64,000 nt of DNA from positions 124,001 to 188,000 of the forward strand of contig NZ_JAEULZ010000018.1 in assembly GCF_016793485.1 (NCBI RefSeq). The letters run 5' to 3'. Source of the DNA: Mesorhizobium sp. (lineage in GTDB: Bacteria > Pseudomonadota > Alphaproteobacteria > Rhizobiales > Rhizobiaceae). The notes under the pieces were generated by a model. That model did not search any database and had not been told where the DNA came from. It worked only from the letters and a program-made list of their open reading frames with translations. Below, one piece after another: positions 17,395 through 26,110 of the stretch (position 1 is its first letter; each line of letters begins with the position of its first letter). The translations under genes and the position numbers were made by a program.

Positions 17395-18422
17395 AGACCG
17401 GCAGGACAGAAGCGTGGCTGGCGCGATTGTCCGACCCGAGGGGAGCGAACGACAGATTCCGGCCGAGGCCGTTCGATGTGGCGGAACGCGGCCAGATGGA
17501 GCGCCTCGTTGCCCTCGCTGCCCGCCACAATGTGCGCCCAGCCTTCTCACGCAACCTGCTGCGACAGCTCAAGGAAGCGCCGCAGGATTTCCTGACGGGG
17601 GATGCACAGGCAGCCGCCGCAACCTCGTCATGGCTGTCGGACCACGCAAACGATCTGCGTGTCGGGGATTTTGCGCGCGCCAGCCTGTTGGCTGAAGTGG
17701 CCGGTACGGTCAGGGAGAAGATCGCGGCTGCGGCCCTGCCCGCCGTGATCGTCAAGGGCGTGGACTTCGCCGAGGTCGCCTATGGCGGGCTCCACCTGCG
17801 CACATTCTCCGACGTCGACCTGCTGGTCCGGCCCGATGCCGCGGATGCTCTTGGCGCGATCTTGAGGGACCTCGGTTTCACCGAGCACGTCCCTTCCGGC
17901 AAGCGCGTGGACTACACCGAGCGTGCCTGGACGCGCGCGGACCACCACGGCACCACGCTCGTCGAGGTGCATACCGATGTCGTGCACGCTCCGGAATTGC
18001 GCGCCGCCCAGTCCCTCACCTACGACCTTTACGCCGATCCGGCGCTTGGCGGCGTCACGCCGGCTGCAAGGCTGGTGCTGGCCGCGCTGCATGGCTCCAC
18101 GTCGCATCTTTTCGGCCGGTTGCAATATGTGGTCGACGGGCTGATGGTCGCGCGCCTCGACCCCGACCCGGACGAACTGCTCGTGCGCGCGAAACGATCA
18201 GGCGCGACGCTGCCGCTCGTCACGATGCTGCGGCTGGCGACCGAAATCTATGGCTGCGAGATCAGCGCCGACCTGCTCCGGCGGCTCGGTCCCCTTCGCT
18301 GGGGAGGACTGGAAGCACGACTCATCCCCGCCTACATGGTGCTCGCCGCCAAGGGCGAAGGCCGCTGGATGCTGCTGCCGCAGCGCTATATCTATCGCCG
18401 GCTGCTTCGCACCACGTTCTGA
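17391..18422 (+). CDS. Nucleotidyltransferase family protein (NTP_transf_5-like)
   Basis: The 343-residue protein has AVIVKGVDFAEVAYGG followed by LRTFSDVDLLVRPDAADAL, with the two catalytic aspartates at about residues 141 and 143, the pattern of the uncharacterised nucleotidyltransferase family PF14907. These proteins are the usual third partner of PqqD and HprK-like genes. It may transfer a nucleotide to a peptide, sugar or protein. GTG 17391 overlaps the previous stop by four bases, so the two are translated together. Confidence 0.83.
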   Translation: MKTGRTEAWLARLSDPRGANDRFRPRPFDVAERGQMERLVALAARHNVRPAFSRNLLRQLKEAPQDFLTGDAQAAAATSSWLSDHANDLRVGDFARASLLAEVAGTVREKIAAAALPAVIVKGVDFAEVAYGGLHLRTFSDVDLLVRPDAADALGAILRDLGFTEHVPSGKRVDYTERAWTRADHHGTTLVEVHTDVVHAPELRAAQSLTYDLYADPALGGVTPAARLVLAALHGSTSHLFGRLQYVVDGLMVARLDPDPDELLVRAKRSGATLPLVTMLRLATEIYGCEISADLLRRLGPLRWGGLEARLIPAYMVLAAKGEGRWMLLPQRYIYRRLLRTTF

Positions 18423-18515
18423 AATCAGGACAGACCGTCGCCCGCACGGTGCTTGTCGTGATCGCCGGAAGTGCCTAACTGCGGCATCTCTGGAATGCGG
18501 CAAAGCAGGCACATC

Positions 18516-19537
18516 ATGAAGAAAATCGGCTTCCTCTCCTTTGGCCACTGTTCACCGTCGCCCCAGTCGGGCACGCGCTCGGCCTCCGACGCGTTGCTGC
18601 AGTCGATCGACCTCGCGGTCGCGGCGGAGGAAATCGGCGCCGACGGCGCCTATTTCCGCGTCCATCATTTCGCCCGCCAGCTCGGCTCTCCCTTTCCGCT
18701 GCTCGCGGCAGCCGGCGCGAGACAAGCCGCATCGAGCTTGGCACCGCCGTCATCGACATGCGCTACGAGAACCCGCTCTACATGGCCGAGGACGCCGGCG
18801 CGGCCGACATCATCGCCGGCGGCCGCCTGCAACTCGGCATCAGCCGCGGCTCGCCCGAGCAGGTGATCGACGGGTGGCGCTATTTCGGCTACGCGCCAGA
18901 GGAGGGCCAGACCGACGCCGACATGGCGCGCCGCCATGCCGAGGTCTTCCTCGACGTCATCCGTGGGCAAGGCTTCGCACAGCCCAACCCACGGCCGATG
19001 TTTCCCAATCCGCCCGGCCTGCTCCGGCTCGAACCCCATTCGGAAGGCCTGCGCGACCGCATCTGGTGGGGTGCGGCGACCACGCCGACCGCGCAGTGGA
19101 CGGGCAAGATGGGCATGAACCTGCAGAGTTCCACGCTGGTCATGGCCGAATCCGACAAGCCGTTCCATATCCAGCAGGCCGAACAGATCGCCGCCTTCCG
19201 CGCAGCTTGGAAGGAAGCCGGCCACACACGCGAGCCGCGCGTCTCCGTCAGCCGCTCGATCTTCGCTATCGTCAACGACATGGACCGCGCCTATTTCGGC
19301 GGCGAGGGCGGCAACCAGGATCATTTCGGCTACATCGAGCCCGGCAAGCAGGCCGTCTTCGGCCGGTCCTATGCCGCCGAACCCGACAAGCTGATCAAGC
19401 AGTTGAGCGAGGACGAGGCGATCAAGGCCGCGGACACGCTGCTGCTTACCGTCCCGAACCAGCTTGGCGTCGACTACAACGCCCACGTCATCGAGGCGAT
19501 CCTGAAACACGTCGCGCCCGGCCTCGGCTGGCGCTGA
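18516..19537 (+). pseudogene. LLM-class flavin monooxygenase, frameshifted
   Basis: The reading frame from ATG 18516 encodes KKIGFLSFGHCS and ADGAYFRVHHFARQLGSPFP, the start of a bacterial luciferase-like monooxygenase. The rest of the protein (from DMRYENPLYMAEDAGAADII to HVAPGLGWR) is in a different frame. The junction is near 18720-18726, where GARQAAS replaces the expected GARTSRIELG; removal of one base explains it. The intact protein would be about 340 residues, as usual for the family. Either the gene is dead or the sequence has an error. Confidence 0.85.
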
Positions 19538-19599
19538 CGCGCTTCGACGGCCCTGCCGCAGGTCTCGAATCCGCGCTATGAACGCACAGAGGGTGCGTC

Positions 19600-20670
19600 A
19601 TGGCGAACACGGGTTCCGGACTGCTCGACTGGCTGGACAGGCTTGATCCCGGCGTCCACCGCCGCATCAAGGGGCTCCGGCTCGTCACCGCCTTCGGCAT
19701 CGCAGCCATGGCGGGCCGCATGCCCGAGGTCGTTAATGCGCTCGATGCCGGCCCGTCGCTGAGCGTCCTTGCCGGTGGCTTTGCGCTTTGGGCAAGCGTT
19801 TCGGAGGCGCGCGAAAGCCGGTTCGATTCCGGCCGCGACTTGTTGTGCCTGTGTATCGCCGCGGCGGCAGGCGCGATGGTCTATGTGCTCCTCGAGCCGC
19901 TGCTGTCGTCGGTCAGCACGTTTGGCCCGGAACTGGTCCTCGTCACCGGCGCATTCTGCACCGGCTATCTCCGGCGCTTCGGCATTCTCGGGACCGGCCT
20001 CGGTTCCCAGATCTACATCGGGCAGCTTCTTGCCTACACGTCTGGCCTGGGGCCAGGCGACCTCTGGACGATCGCGCTCGCCGGCGTGATCGCCTCCGTC
20101 GCAGCAATCGTGCCGCGCGTGTTGAGCGGTCCTTCCGAGAAGCCTGCGCTCGCTCTTCCTGTCCCCGAGGTTCGCGTTACGGGACTGCCCGGAATGCGCC
20201 CCCAGCTTGCGATGGGCCTGCAGGCGGCGACCGGAGCGCTCGCGATCATCGGGCTGACGTCGCTGCTCGGCTTGCAGCAGCCGGCCTGGGCAATCACGGC
20301 CTGTACCTATGTGATCGCCGGTTCGGCGGCCGGCACGCTCGACCGCGTGCGACGCAGGATCGTCGGCACCGCCATCGGCGTGCCGCTTGGCCTGATCTGC
20401 CTGCCGCTTGCCCAGGAGGCCCCGCTGCTTCTCTGGCTTGCGGCAGCCTTGGCGATGGTGATCTACGCGATGGCCCTGCCCGAGCGCTACGACATCGCCT
20501 GTGGCGCGTTCGCCTTTGCGCTGGTCGTTACCCTCGCGGCCTCGGGCGAACATTCTGTGCCCCTGCTCTTCTCGCGCGCATGGGAAACCGTCCTCGGCGG
20601 GGTGATCGGCCTTCTGGCTGCGCTGTCCCTTCTGCCGCTAAAGCCGGTCCGGCCTCAGCCGATATCGTGA
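19600..20670 (+). CDS. FUSC-like inner-membrane protein
   Basis: The 356-residue protein has two blocks of hydrophobic helices: about residues 20-150 and about 205-345. The second block, QPAWAITACTYVIAGSAAGT then RRRIVGTAIGVPLGLI, matches the FUSC/aromatic-acid exporter-like pattern in which W-A, G-x-R and G-x-x-G segments recur. It may be an efflux component or simply a conserved membrane protein. It stands alone downstream of the broken monooxygenase. Confidence 0.75.
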   Translation: MANTGSGLLDWLDRLDPGVHRRIKGLRLVTAFGIAAMAGRMPEVVNALDAGPSLSVLAGGFALWASVSEARESRFDSGRDLLCLCIAAAAGAMVYVLLEPLLSSVSTFGPELVLVTGAFCTGYLRRFGILGTGLGSQIYIGQLLAYTSGLGPGDLWTIALAGVIASVAAIVPRVLSGPSEKPALALPVPEVRVTGLPGMRPQLAMGLQAATGALAIIGLTSLLGLQQPAWAITACTYVIAGSAAGTLDRVRRRIVGTAIGVPLGLICLPLAQEAPLLLWLAAALAMVIYAMALPERYDIACGAFAFALVVTLAASGEHSVPLLFSRAWETVLGGVIGLLAALSLLPLKPVRPQPIS

Positions 20671-20768
20671 CCCTGGCTCAGGGGTCAGCGGTTTTCTTCA
20701 CGGCGGGCTTGTTGTAGGACGGCATGCCAGCCCGTTTGGCAGCACGCCTGAAGGAATACAGAAAAGAA

Positions 20769-22157
20769 ATGCCCGCGCTTTCCCCTGTCCTCGATCACAT
20801 CGACACGCATCTGGATGACAGCCTCGAACGGCTGTTCGCGCTGCTGCGCATCCAGTCGATCTCCACCGATCCCGATTATGCGGCGGAGTGCCGGAAGGCT
20901 GCCGAATGGCTGGTCGCCGAGTTGAAGACGATCGGCTTCGACGCCAGCGTACGCGACACATCAGGCCATCCCATGGTGGTAGCGCATCACGCCGGGCCGT
21001 CGGCGGACAGCCCGCATGTCCTGTTCTACGGTCACTATGACGTCCAGCCCGTCGATCCGATCGAACTGTGGGACAACCCGCCCTTCGATCCGGCCGTCAG
21101 GGAGATCGAGCCGGGCCGGAAGGTGATCACCGGGCGCGGATCGTCCGACGACAAGGGACAGCTCATGCTGTTCGTGGAAGCCTGCCGCGCCTTCAAGGCC
21201 GAGCACGGGCAGCTTCCGTGCCGCGTGACGATCCTGTTCGAGGGCGAGGAAGAATCGGGCTCGCCTTCGCTGAAGCCCTTTCTCGAAGCCAACCGCGAAG
21301 AGCTGAAGGCCGACTTCGCGCTGGTCTGCGACACCGACATGTTCGACGCGCAGACGCCGTCCATCTGCGCATCGCTGCGCGGGCTCGTCGGCGTCGAGGT
21401 CACCGTCAAGGCGGCCAGCCGCGATCTTCATTCCGGCATGTATGGCGGGCCGGCGGCCAATCCTATCCGCATCCTTGCCGGCATCCTCGCGGACATCCAC
21501 GACGAGAACGGCCAGGTGACGATCCCCGGCTTCTACGACGGCGTCGAGGAAACCCCGTCGCAGGTGCTGCAGTCGTGGCAGACGCTCGGCGTGACCCCGG
21601 AAAGCTTCCTCGGTCCTATCGGCCTGTCGGTGCCCGCCGGCGAAAAAGGCCGCTCGGTTCTCGAAATGGTCTGGGCGCGGCCGACCGCCGAGTTCAACGG
21701 CATCACCGGCGGCTACACCGGCAAGGGCTTCAAGACGGTCATCGCGGCCGAGGTGTCGGCGAAGATTTCGTTCCGCCTCGTCCACAAGCAGGACCCCGCG
21801 AAGATCGCCGAAGCGTTCCAGAAGTTCGTGCGCGACAGGCTGCCGGCGGACTGCGCAGTCGAATTCCACCCGCATGGCGGCTCACCGGCGATCCAGCTTT
21901 CCTACGACGCGCCGTTCCTGACCAGCGCGAAGCAGGCGCTTTCGGAGGAATGGCCGAAGCCCGCGGTTACCATAGGCGGTGGCGGGTCGATACCGATCGT
22001 CGGCGATTTCCGCACCTATCTCGGGATGGAATCGCTGCTCGTCGGCTTTGCTCTTTCGGACGACCGCATCCACTCGCCGAACGAAAAGTACGAACTCAAT
22101 TCCTTCCACCGGGGTCAGCGCTCGTGGGCGCGAATCCTCGATGCCCTGTCGCGCTGA
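20769..22157 (+). CDS. M20/M25/M40 family zinc dipeptidase
   Basis: The 462-residue cytoplasmic enzyme should hydrolyse dipeptides or related amides. Metal and catalytic motifs are visible in order: FYGHYDVQPVDP (His and following Asp), GRGSSDDKGQLML, FEGEEESGSPSL (catalytic and metal Glu), DTDMFD, DLHSGMYGG (dimerisation domain) and a late RIHSPNEKYE (metal His). The start is uncertain; ATG 20769 fits the family's beginning, while ATG 20724 in frame would add 15 residues. Confidence 0.9.
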   Translation: MPALSPVLDHIDTHLDDSLERLFALLRIQSISTDPDYAAECRKAAEWLVAELKTIGFDASVRDTSGHPMVVAHHAGPSADSPHVLFYGHYDVQPVDPIELWDNPPFDPAVREIEPGRKVITGRGSSDDKGQLMLFVEACRAFKAEHGQLPCRVTILFEGEEESGSPSLKPFLEANREELKADFALVCDTDMFDAQTPSICASLRGLVGVEVTVKAASRDLHSGMYGGPAANPIRILAGILADIHDENGQVTIPGFYDGVEETPSQVLQSWQTLGVTPESFLGPIGLSVPAGEKGRSVLEMVWARPTAEFNGITGGYTGKGFKTVIAAEVSAKISFRLVHKQDPAKIAEAFQKFVRDRLPADCAVEFHPHGGSPAIQLSYDAPFLTSAKQALSEEWPKPAVTIGGGGSIPIVGDFRTYLGMESLLVGFALSDDRIHSPNEKYELNSFHRGQRSWARILDALSR

Positions 22158-22177
22158 CCGATTTGCGGGGAGACCAG

Positions 22178-22798
22178 ATGACCAATATCCGCTTCCACAA
22201 GAACGACCTGCCGGACCTGGCAAACTACGACGTGCCGGCGGTGGCGATCGATACGGAGACGCTGGGGCTGAACCCGCATCGCGACCGGCTCTGCGTCGTC
22301 CAGCTTTCGCCGGGTGATGGAAGCGCCGATGTGGTGCAAATCGCGCAAGGACAGCGCGAGGCTCCCAACCTGTCCAAACTGTTGCGCGATCCGGCGATCA
22401 CCAAGATTTTCCACTACGGCCGGTTCGACATCGCGGTGCTCTACAATGCGTTCGGCGCTATGGCCGAGCCCGTCTTCTGCACCAAGATCGCATCGCGCCT
22501 GACGCGAACCTATACCGACCGCCACGGGCTGAAGGATATCTGCGCCGAACTGCTCGGCGTAGCCATCTCCAAGCAACAGCAATCGTCGGACTGGGCAGCG
22601 ACGACGCTGACGCATGAGCAATTGGAATATGCCGCGTCAGACGTGCTCTACCTGCACCGGCTGCGCGAAGTGCTGGCGGGTCGTCTGGCGCGCGAGAACC
22701 GGACCGAGGTGGCCGACGCGTGCTTCCGCTTCCTGCCGACACGCGCAAAACTCGACCTGCTGGGCTGGCCCGAGGAAGACATCTTCGCGCATAGCTAG
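22178..22798 (+). CDS. Ribonuclease D family 3'-5' exonuclease
   Basis: The 206-residue protein has the DEDD nuclease motifs: AIDTETLGLN (Exo I), HYGRFDIAVL (Exo II) and YAASDVLYLHRL (Exo III). It lacks the HRDC domains of long RNase D, so it is the short alphaproteobacterial type. It probably trims RNA 3' ends. ATG 22178 follows GGGGAGA and is 20 bases after the dipeptidase stop. Confidence 0.9.
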   Translation: MTNIRFHKNDLPDLANYDVPAVAIDTETLGLNPHRDRLCVVQLSPGDGSADVVQIAQGQREAPNLSKLLRDPAITKIFHYGRFDIAVLYNAFGAMAEPVFCTKIASRLTRTYTDRHGLKDICAELLGVAISKQQQSSDWAATTLTHEQLEYAASDVLYLHRLREVLAGRLARENRTEVADACFRFLPTRAKLDLLGWPEEDIFAHS

Positions 22799-22806
22799 AC
22801 GGCTAC

Positions 22807-22938
22807 TTATCCCGGAACCTTCTTTATGGGACCGCGCACCGGACGGGCCGGGCTTCTGGCCGGCTGCGTCTGCGCAACTGGAGTTGTCCACCAGCGATAG
22901 AGCGCATAGCCGGCAAGCGCGAGGATGATGCGTTTCAT
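22807..22938 (-). CDS. Small membrane-anchored protein
   Basis: The 43-residue protein begins MKRIILALAGYALYRWW, a likely membrane anchor, followed by a short proline/arginine-rich tail. AAAGGA lies about eight bases before ATG 22938. It has no recognised homolog. It is convergent with RNase D. The ribosome site and hydrophobic start support a real gene, but the short length leaves doubt. Confidence 0.55.
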   Translation of the reverse strand: MKRIILALAGYALYRWWTTPVAQTQPARSPARPVRGPIKKVPG

Positions 22939-23083
22939 GGCTTTTCCTTTCATTGTCTTCGCGCCAAGAATTCGCCGGAGGCAGCTTCGTTCCGTCCACG
23001 CCTGAAAACCAACCTCGGCGTGAAACCAAATGCCGCCTGGTGCATTGTAGATGTCCGCATACGGAACCTGAGGGGGGTTCATC

Positions 23084-23332
23084 ATGACAAATCCGCAGCC
23101 TATCGCCACCGCGCCCAAGGACGGGCGCAAGGTCACGGTCCTCTGGACCGACCGCGACGGCCAGGAAAACGAATCGATCGCTCAGTACCGTTCACTTGAC
23201 CGCCTGAAGACGTCGGGCGGCGAATGGGACGCGAGCGACGAGGGCTGGTGGGCCTATGTCGATGGCGACACGCTGAAGCGCATCCAGCCGCACGGTTGGA
23301 AGCCCCCCGGCGCCGAAGACGATGACGAGTGA
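23084..23332 (+). CDS. Conserved hypothetical protein (DUF551-like size)
   Basis: The 82-residue acidic protein begins TNPQPIATAPKDGRKVTVLW, then has aromatic and Asp/Gly-rich segments (EWDASDEGWWAYVDGD) and an acidic tail EDDDE. The IATAPKDG motif occurs in small bacterial and phage proteins of unknown function. It is followed by a terminator hairpin. No function can be given. Confidence 0.65.
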   Translation: MTNPQPIATAPKDGRKVTVLWTDRDGQENESIAQYRSLDRLKTSGGEWDASDEGWWAYVDGDTLKRIQPHGWKPPGAEDDDE

Positions 23333-23334
23333 AC

Positions 23335-23357
23335 CGCCGCTGGCCGGGCGGCGTTTC
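23335..23357 (+). terminator. Rho-independent terminator
   Basis: CGCCGC (23335-23340), a seven-base loop, and GCGGCG (23348-23353) form a perfect six-base stem, followed by TTTCT. It begins two bases after the stop of the 82-residue hypothetical gene, the expected place. Confidence 0.65.
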
Positions 23358-23454
23358 TCGTCCACTGCATTATCCGGTATGATTGATTCGATGCACGGTC
23401 GATTCGTGCCGCCCCATGGCCCGAACTCGTGCCTCACAACGGAGGGAAATCGCC

Positions 23455-23709
23455 ATGGGCATTGAAAGTCTGATTGTATTCCTCATCGTCGGCGCGATCG
23501 CCGGCTGGCTGGCTGGGCTGATCGTCAAGGGCTTCGGCTTCGGCCTGCTGGGTAACATCGTCGTCGGTATCGTCGGCGCGATCATCGCGGGCTGGCTGTT
23601 GCCGCGTATCGGCCTCATCATCGGAGGCGGCATCATCGCCGACATCATCAACGCCGTGATCGGTGCGGTGATCCTCCTGCTCATCATTCGGCTCGTCAAA
23701 CGGGCCTGA
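23455..23709 (+). CDS. GlsB/YeaQ/YmgE family stress-associated membrane protein
   Basis: The 84-residue, strongly hydrophobic protein has about three helices and glycine-rich segments AGWLAGLIVKGFGFGLLGNI and AGWLLPRIGLIIGG, the typical pattern of GlsB/YeaQ/YmgE (transglycosylase-associated) proteins. GGAGGG precedes ATG 23455. These proteins are stress-linked but of unknown function. Followed 32 bases later by another small membrane gene. Confidence 0.88.
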   Translation: MGIESLIVFLIVGAIAGWLAGLIVKGFGFGLLGNIVVGIVGAIIAGWLLPRIGLIIGGGIIADIINAVIGAVILLLIIRLVKRA

Positions 23710-23741
23710 ACCGAGCCTAAACCCATCTCAGGAGTGCGCCG

Positions 23742-23888
23742 ATGCGGCAGAACCAACTCTATCTCGTCATCGGCGCGCTTCTAGTCGCTGTTATCGCGCT
23801 CGGCGTCTATGTCTGGCGCGAGGAATCGAAGCCGGACGGAGTCGAGCTGAGAATCGACGAATCGGGCGTTTCGATCGAGCAGAACTGA
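23742..23888 (+). CDS. Small membrane protein
   Basis: The 48-residue protein has an N-terminal helix QLYLVIGALLVAVIALGVYV and a short soluble tail with EESKPDGVELRIDESGVSI. CAGGAG lies upstream of ATG 23742. Probably in one transcript with the GlsB gene. It is a single-pass anchor of unknown function, of the kind seen in many Rhizobiales small proteins. Confidence 0.6.
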   Translation: MRQNQLYLVIGALLVAVIALGVYVWREESKPDGVELRIDESGVSIEQN

Positions 23889-23992
23889 GTTTCCGGGATC
23901 GCGCGGCCTCCGCGCGGTCCCTTTGCCCGGTCAGGCACTTAACCCCACCTTAAAAGTAAGTGCTTGAAATCATTAGCGCGTGTTACCGGCGT

Positions 23993-24091
23993 TCAGACCC
24001 AACCCAGCAACCCGGCGAGAATGTAAGCCGAAACGGCAGAGCTGATGATGACCACGACCGCAGCCGCCAGTTCCATCCTTTTCAACCGCAT
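23993..24091 (-). CDS. Possible small membrane protein
   Basis: The 32-residue frame begins MRLKRMELAAAVVVIISSAV, a basic start followed by a hydrophobic helix. It begins about a dozen bases after the stop of the truncated gene upstream on the same strand, so they may have formed one operon. No homolog or clear ribosome site; it could be chance. Confidence 0.35.
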   Translation of the reverse strand: MRLKRMELAAAVVVIISSAVSAYILAGLLGWV

Positions 24092-24102
24092 GCCTGTAAT
24101 GC

Positions 24103-24512
24103 TCAGTCCATTTCAAGGAAAAGGCCGCGAATGATTACGGCTTGCATGATTTGGGCAACGATCACGTCGTGAGAAACCTCATCGGGTAGTTGCGGCCTCA
24201 CGAGGGTCAGAAGTTCCGACAGAGTGACTGAACTTCCGGGTGTATATCCTTCCAGCGCGTTGAGGATGATTTCCCTCAAAAGTCGCTCATCCGAAGGTGG
24301 CTTGCTCAGATCATCCCGGTTGCCCATCGTATTCCCCAGCCCAGTCGCCAAGGGAACAACATCAGCCTTGGCTTTGGCAAGTGCGTCATGTTCGCCGAGG
24401 GCCTTGGCTAACAGCCCTGTCATTGACATACCTTCGGCTCTGGCAGACGCTAGAACGATGAGGGTCTGCAAGGACTTTTTGGTAGTGCCACCAGCCGGGG
24501 CGCGATAACGTA
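24103..24512 (-). pseudogene. Hypothetical gene truncated by IS256 insertion
   Basis: About 136 codons remain (VRYRAPAGGTTKKSLQTLIV to GLFLEMD). The N-terminus is replaced by the IS end. The visible part has an alternating charged/hydrophobic pattern and a C-terminal segment LTLVRPQLPDEVSHDVIVAQ. I do not recognise the family. The continuous open frame that runs into the IS is accidental. It was probably a real gene because codon use and reading frame are good to the IS border. Confidence 0.55.
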
Positions 24513-24527
24513 CAGAATCTTTCGCAC
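24513..24527 (+). repeat. IS256-family left terminal inverted repeat
   Basis: CAGAATCTTTCGCAC is the 15-base perfect core that pairs with the right end. It lies 43 bases upstream of the transposase start. Confidence 0.8.
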
Positions 24528-24569
24528 TTTCAGGGTTGTCGGCTTCTTCTAGAATGAAGGAGCAATGAA

Positions 24570-25775
24570 ATGAGCGAAGGTACAGAGATGGGTCAGGTGA
24601 TCCGGATCGACGAAGCCCGCATAAGGGATCATCTTGGGGAGATGGTCCGGGGGACGGTCGAGGAGACACTGAATGCGATGCTGGATGCGGAGGCGGACCG
24701 GCTGTGTGGCGCGGCCCGCTATGAACGCAAGGAAGGTCGCCAGGATACGCGAGCTGGCAGTTATGAGCGAACGCTGCAAACTCAAGCCGGCGACGTCACC
24801 CTCAAGGTCCCCAAGTTGCGTCGTCAGACATTCGAGACGGCGATCATCGAGCGTTACCGCCGGCGGGAGAGCTCTGTAGAGGAAGCGCTGATTGAGATGT
24901 ACCTGGCCGGCATTTCGGTCAGGCGCGTGGAAGATATCACCGAAGCACTGTGGGGCACGCGGGTCAGCCCGAGCACGGTGTCGAACCTGAACAAGAAGAT
25001 CTACGCCAAGATCGATGCGTGGCGGAACCGGCGCATCGAAGGTGAGCACCCTTATCTCTACCTTGATGGCATCGTCATGAAGCGCAGCTGGGCCGGTGAA
25101 GTCCGCAATGTTTCACTACTGGTGGCGAGCGCCGTCAATTCCGAGGGGTTCCGCGAGATCCTCGGCATCTGCGAGGGTGCAAAGGAAGACAAGTCCGGCT
25201 GGTCCGCCTTCCTGCGCCACCTTGTCGATCGGGGTCTCACGGGCGTGCAGTTGATCATTTCCGACGCTTGCCGCGGCCTGACCGAGAGTGTGTCGGAGTA
25301 TCTGCCGCAAGCCCGCTGGCAGCGCTGCATGGTGCATTTTTACCGTAACGTATTCAGCCATGTTCCGGCGACGAAAGTGCGCGAGGTCAGCCATATGCTC
25401 AAGGCCATTCATGCCCAGGAGAGCCGGGATGCGGCTGATGACAAGGCGCGGGTAATCGTTGAGAATCTGAGAGCTGCCCGGATGCACAAGGCTGCAGATC
25501 TGATCGAGCTCAATGTCCACGAGACGCTGACCTACTACGGCTTCCCCGACATTCACTGGCAGAAGATCCGTACCAACAATCCACTGGAGCGGATCATGAA
25601 GGAAATTCGCCGACGAACCCGCGTCGTCGGTGCTTTCCCCGATGGGCAGTCATGCCTCAATCTTGCGGCAGCCCGGCTACGGCACATCGCCGGAACGAGC
25701 TGGTCAGCAAAATGCTACATGAACATGCGGCCGCTCTATCAGCCGGAAACGATTCAAACCGAAGCCGTCGCTTGA
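24570..25775 (+). CDS. IS256-family transposase
   Basis: The 401-residue DDE transposase has the family's usual length. It shows YLYLDGIVMKRSW (first Asp), LIISDACRGL (second Asp), the C/H region RWQRCMVHFYRNVFSH, and TNNPLERIMKEIRRRTRVVG with the catalytic Glu, as in other Mutator-like IS256 proteins. The frame is intact. ATG 24588 is an alternative start. Stop is five bases before the right inverted repeat. Confidence 0.95.
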   Translation: MSEGTEMGQVIRIDEARIRDHLGEMVRGTVEETLNAMLDAEADRLCGAARYERKEGRQDTRAGSYERTLQTQAGDVTLKVPKLRRQTFETAIIERYRRRESSVEEALIEMYLAGISVRRVEDITEALWGTRVSPSTVSNLNKKIYAKIDAWRNRRIEGEHPYLYLDGIVMKRSWAGEVRNVSLLVASAVNSEGFREILGICEGAKEDKSGWSAFLRHLVDRGLTGVQLIISDACRGLTESVSEYLPQARWQRCMVHFYRNVFSHVPATKVREVSHMLKAIHAQESRDAADDKARVIVENLRAARMHKAADLIELNVHETLTYYGFPDIHWQKIRTNNPLERIMKEIRRRTRVVGAFPDGQSCLNLAAARLRHIAGTSWSAKCYMNMRPLYQPETIQTEAVA

Positions 25776-25780
25776 AAAAT

Positions 25781-25795
25781 GTGCGAAAGATTCTG
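25781..25795 (-). repeat. IS256-family right terminal inverted repeat
   Basis: GTGCGAAAGATTCTG is the exact reverse complement of the left core repeat. Confidence 0.8.
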
Positions 25796-26110
25796 GACAC
25801 TACCCGGGGCGCAGTTCGATGACCTCGATCTGCACAAGCAGGTGTTGAGCGCATTGAACGCTCGCTTCCCAGAATGCACGTGGGAAATTTATCCAGCAGC
25901 CAGCATCGCGACGACAGCTTGCCGTGATACCAGCCAGAAGCGCTTTGCCGAAGGCCGGCGACAAACTGGCGCTCTCGATCGAAGAGATGCAAGAGACGCC
26001 ACGTTCCTACATTTCCAGTTCCTTGAGCCTACCAAACGGATCAACTGAAATGAGCCTTACTGCAGAGAACTGAGGTGTAAAGTGACACCGAAGATTCGGG
26101 GGGTAAACCT
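25796..26110. other. Region of gene debris right of the IS
   Basis: About 315 bases lack a convincing gene. A plus-strand frame here gives GAQFDDLDLHKQVLSALNAR and then WEIYPAAS before its composition becomes unlikely; a second frame from about 25925 to 26048 gives SIEEMQETPRSYISSS. They may be pieces of one broken gene or an older insertion. I do not recognise either. No matching remainder of the gene cut at 24512 is found here. Confidence 0.4.

Larger units (their letters stand above)
24513..25795 (+). mobile_element. IS256-family insertion sequence
   Basis: The element is bounded by inverted repeats: CAGAATCTTTCGCAC at 24513-24527 and its exact complement at 25781-25795, with weaker similarity continuing inward (TTTCAGGG / TTTCAAGC, then CGGCTTC on both). 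It contains one transposase gene. The flanking 8-9 bases do not match (left ATAACGTA, right GACACTAC), so no target duplication is visible. The exact ends may be a few bases further out. Confidence 0.85.
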
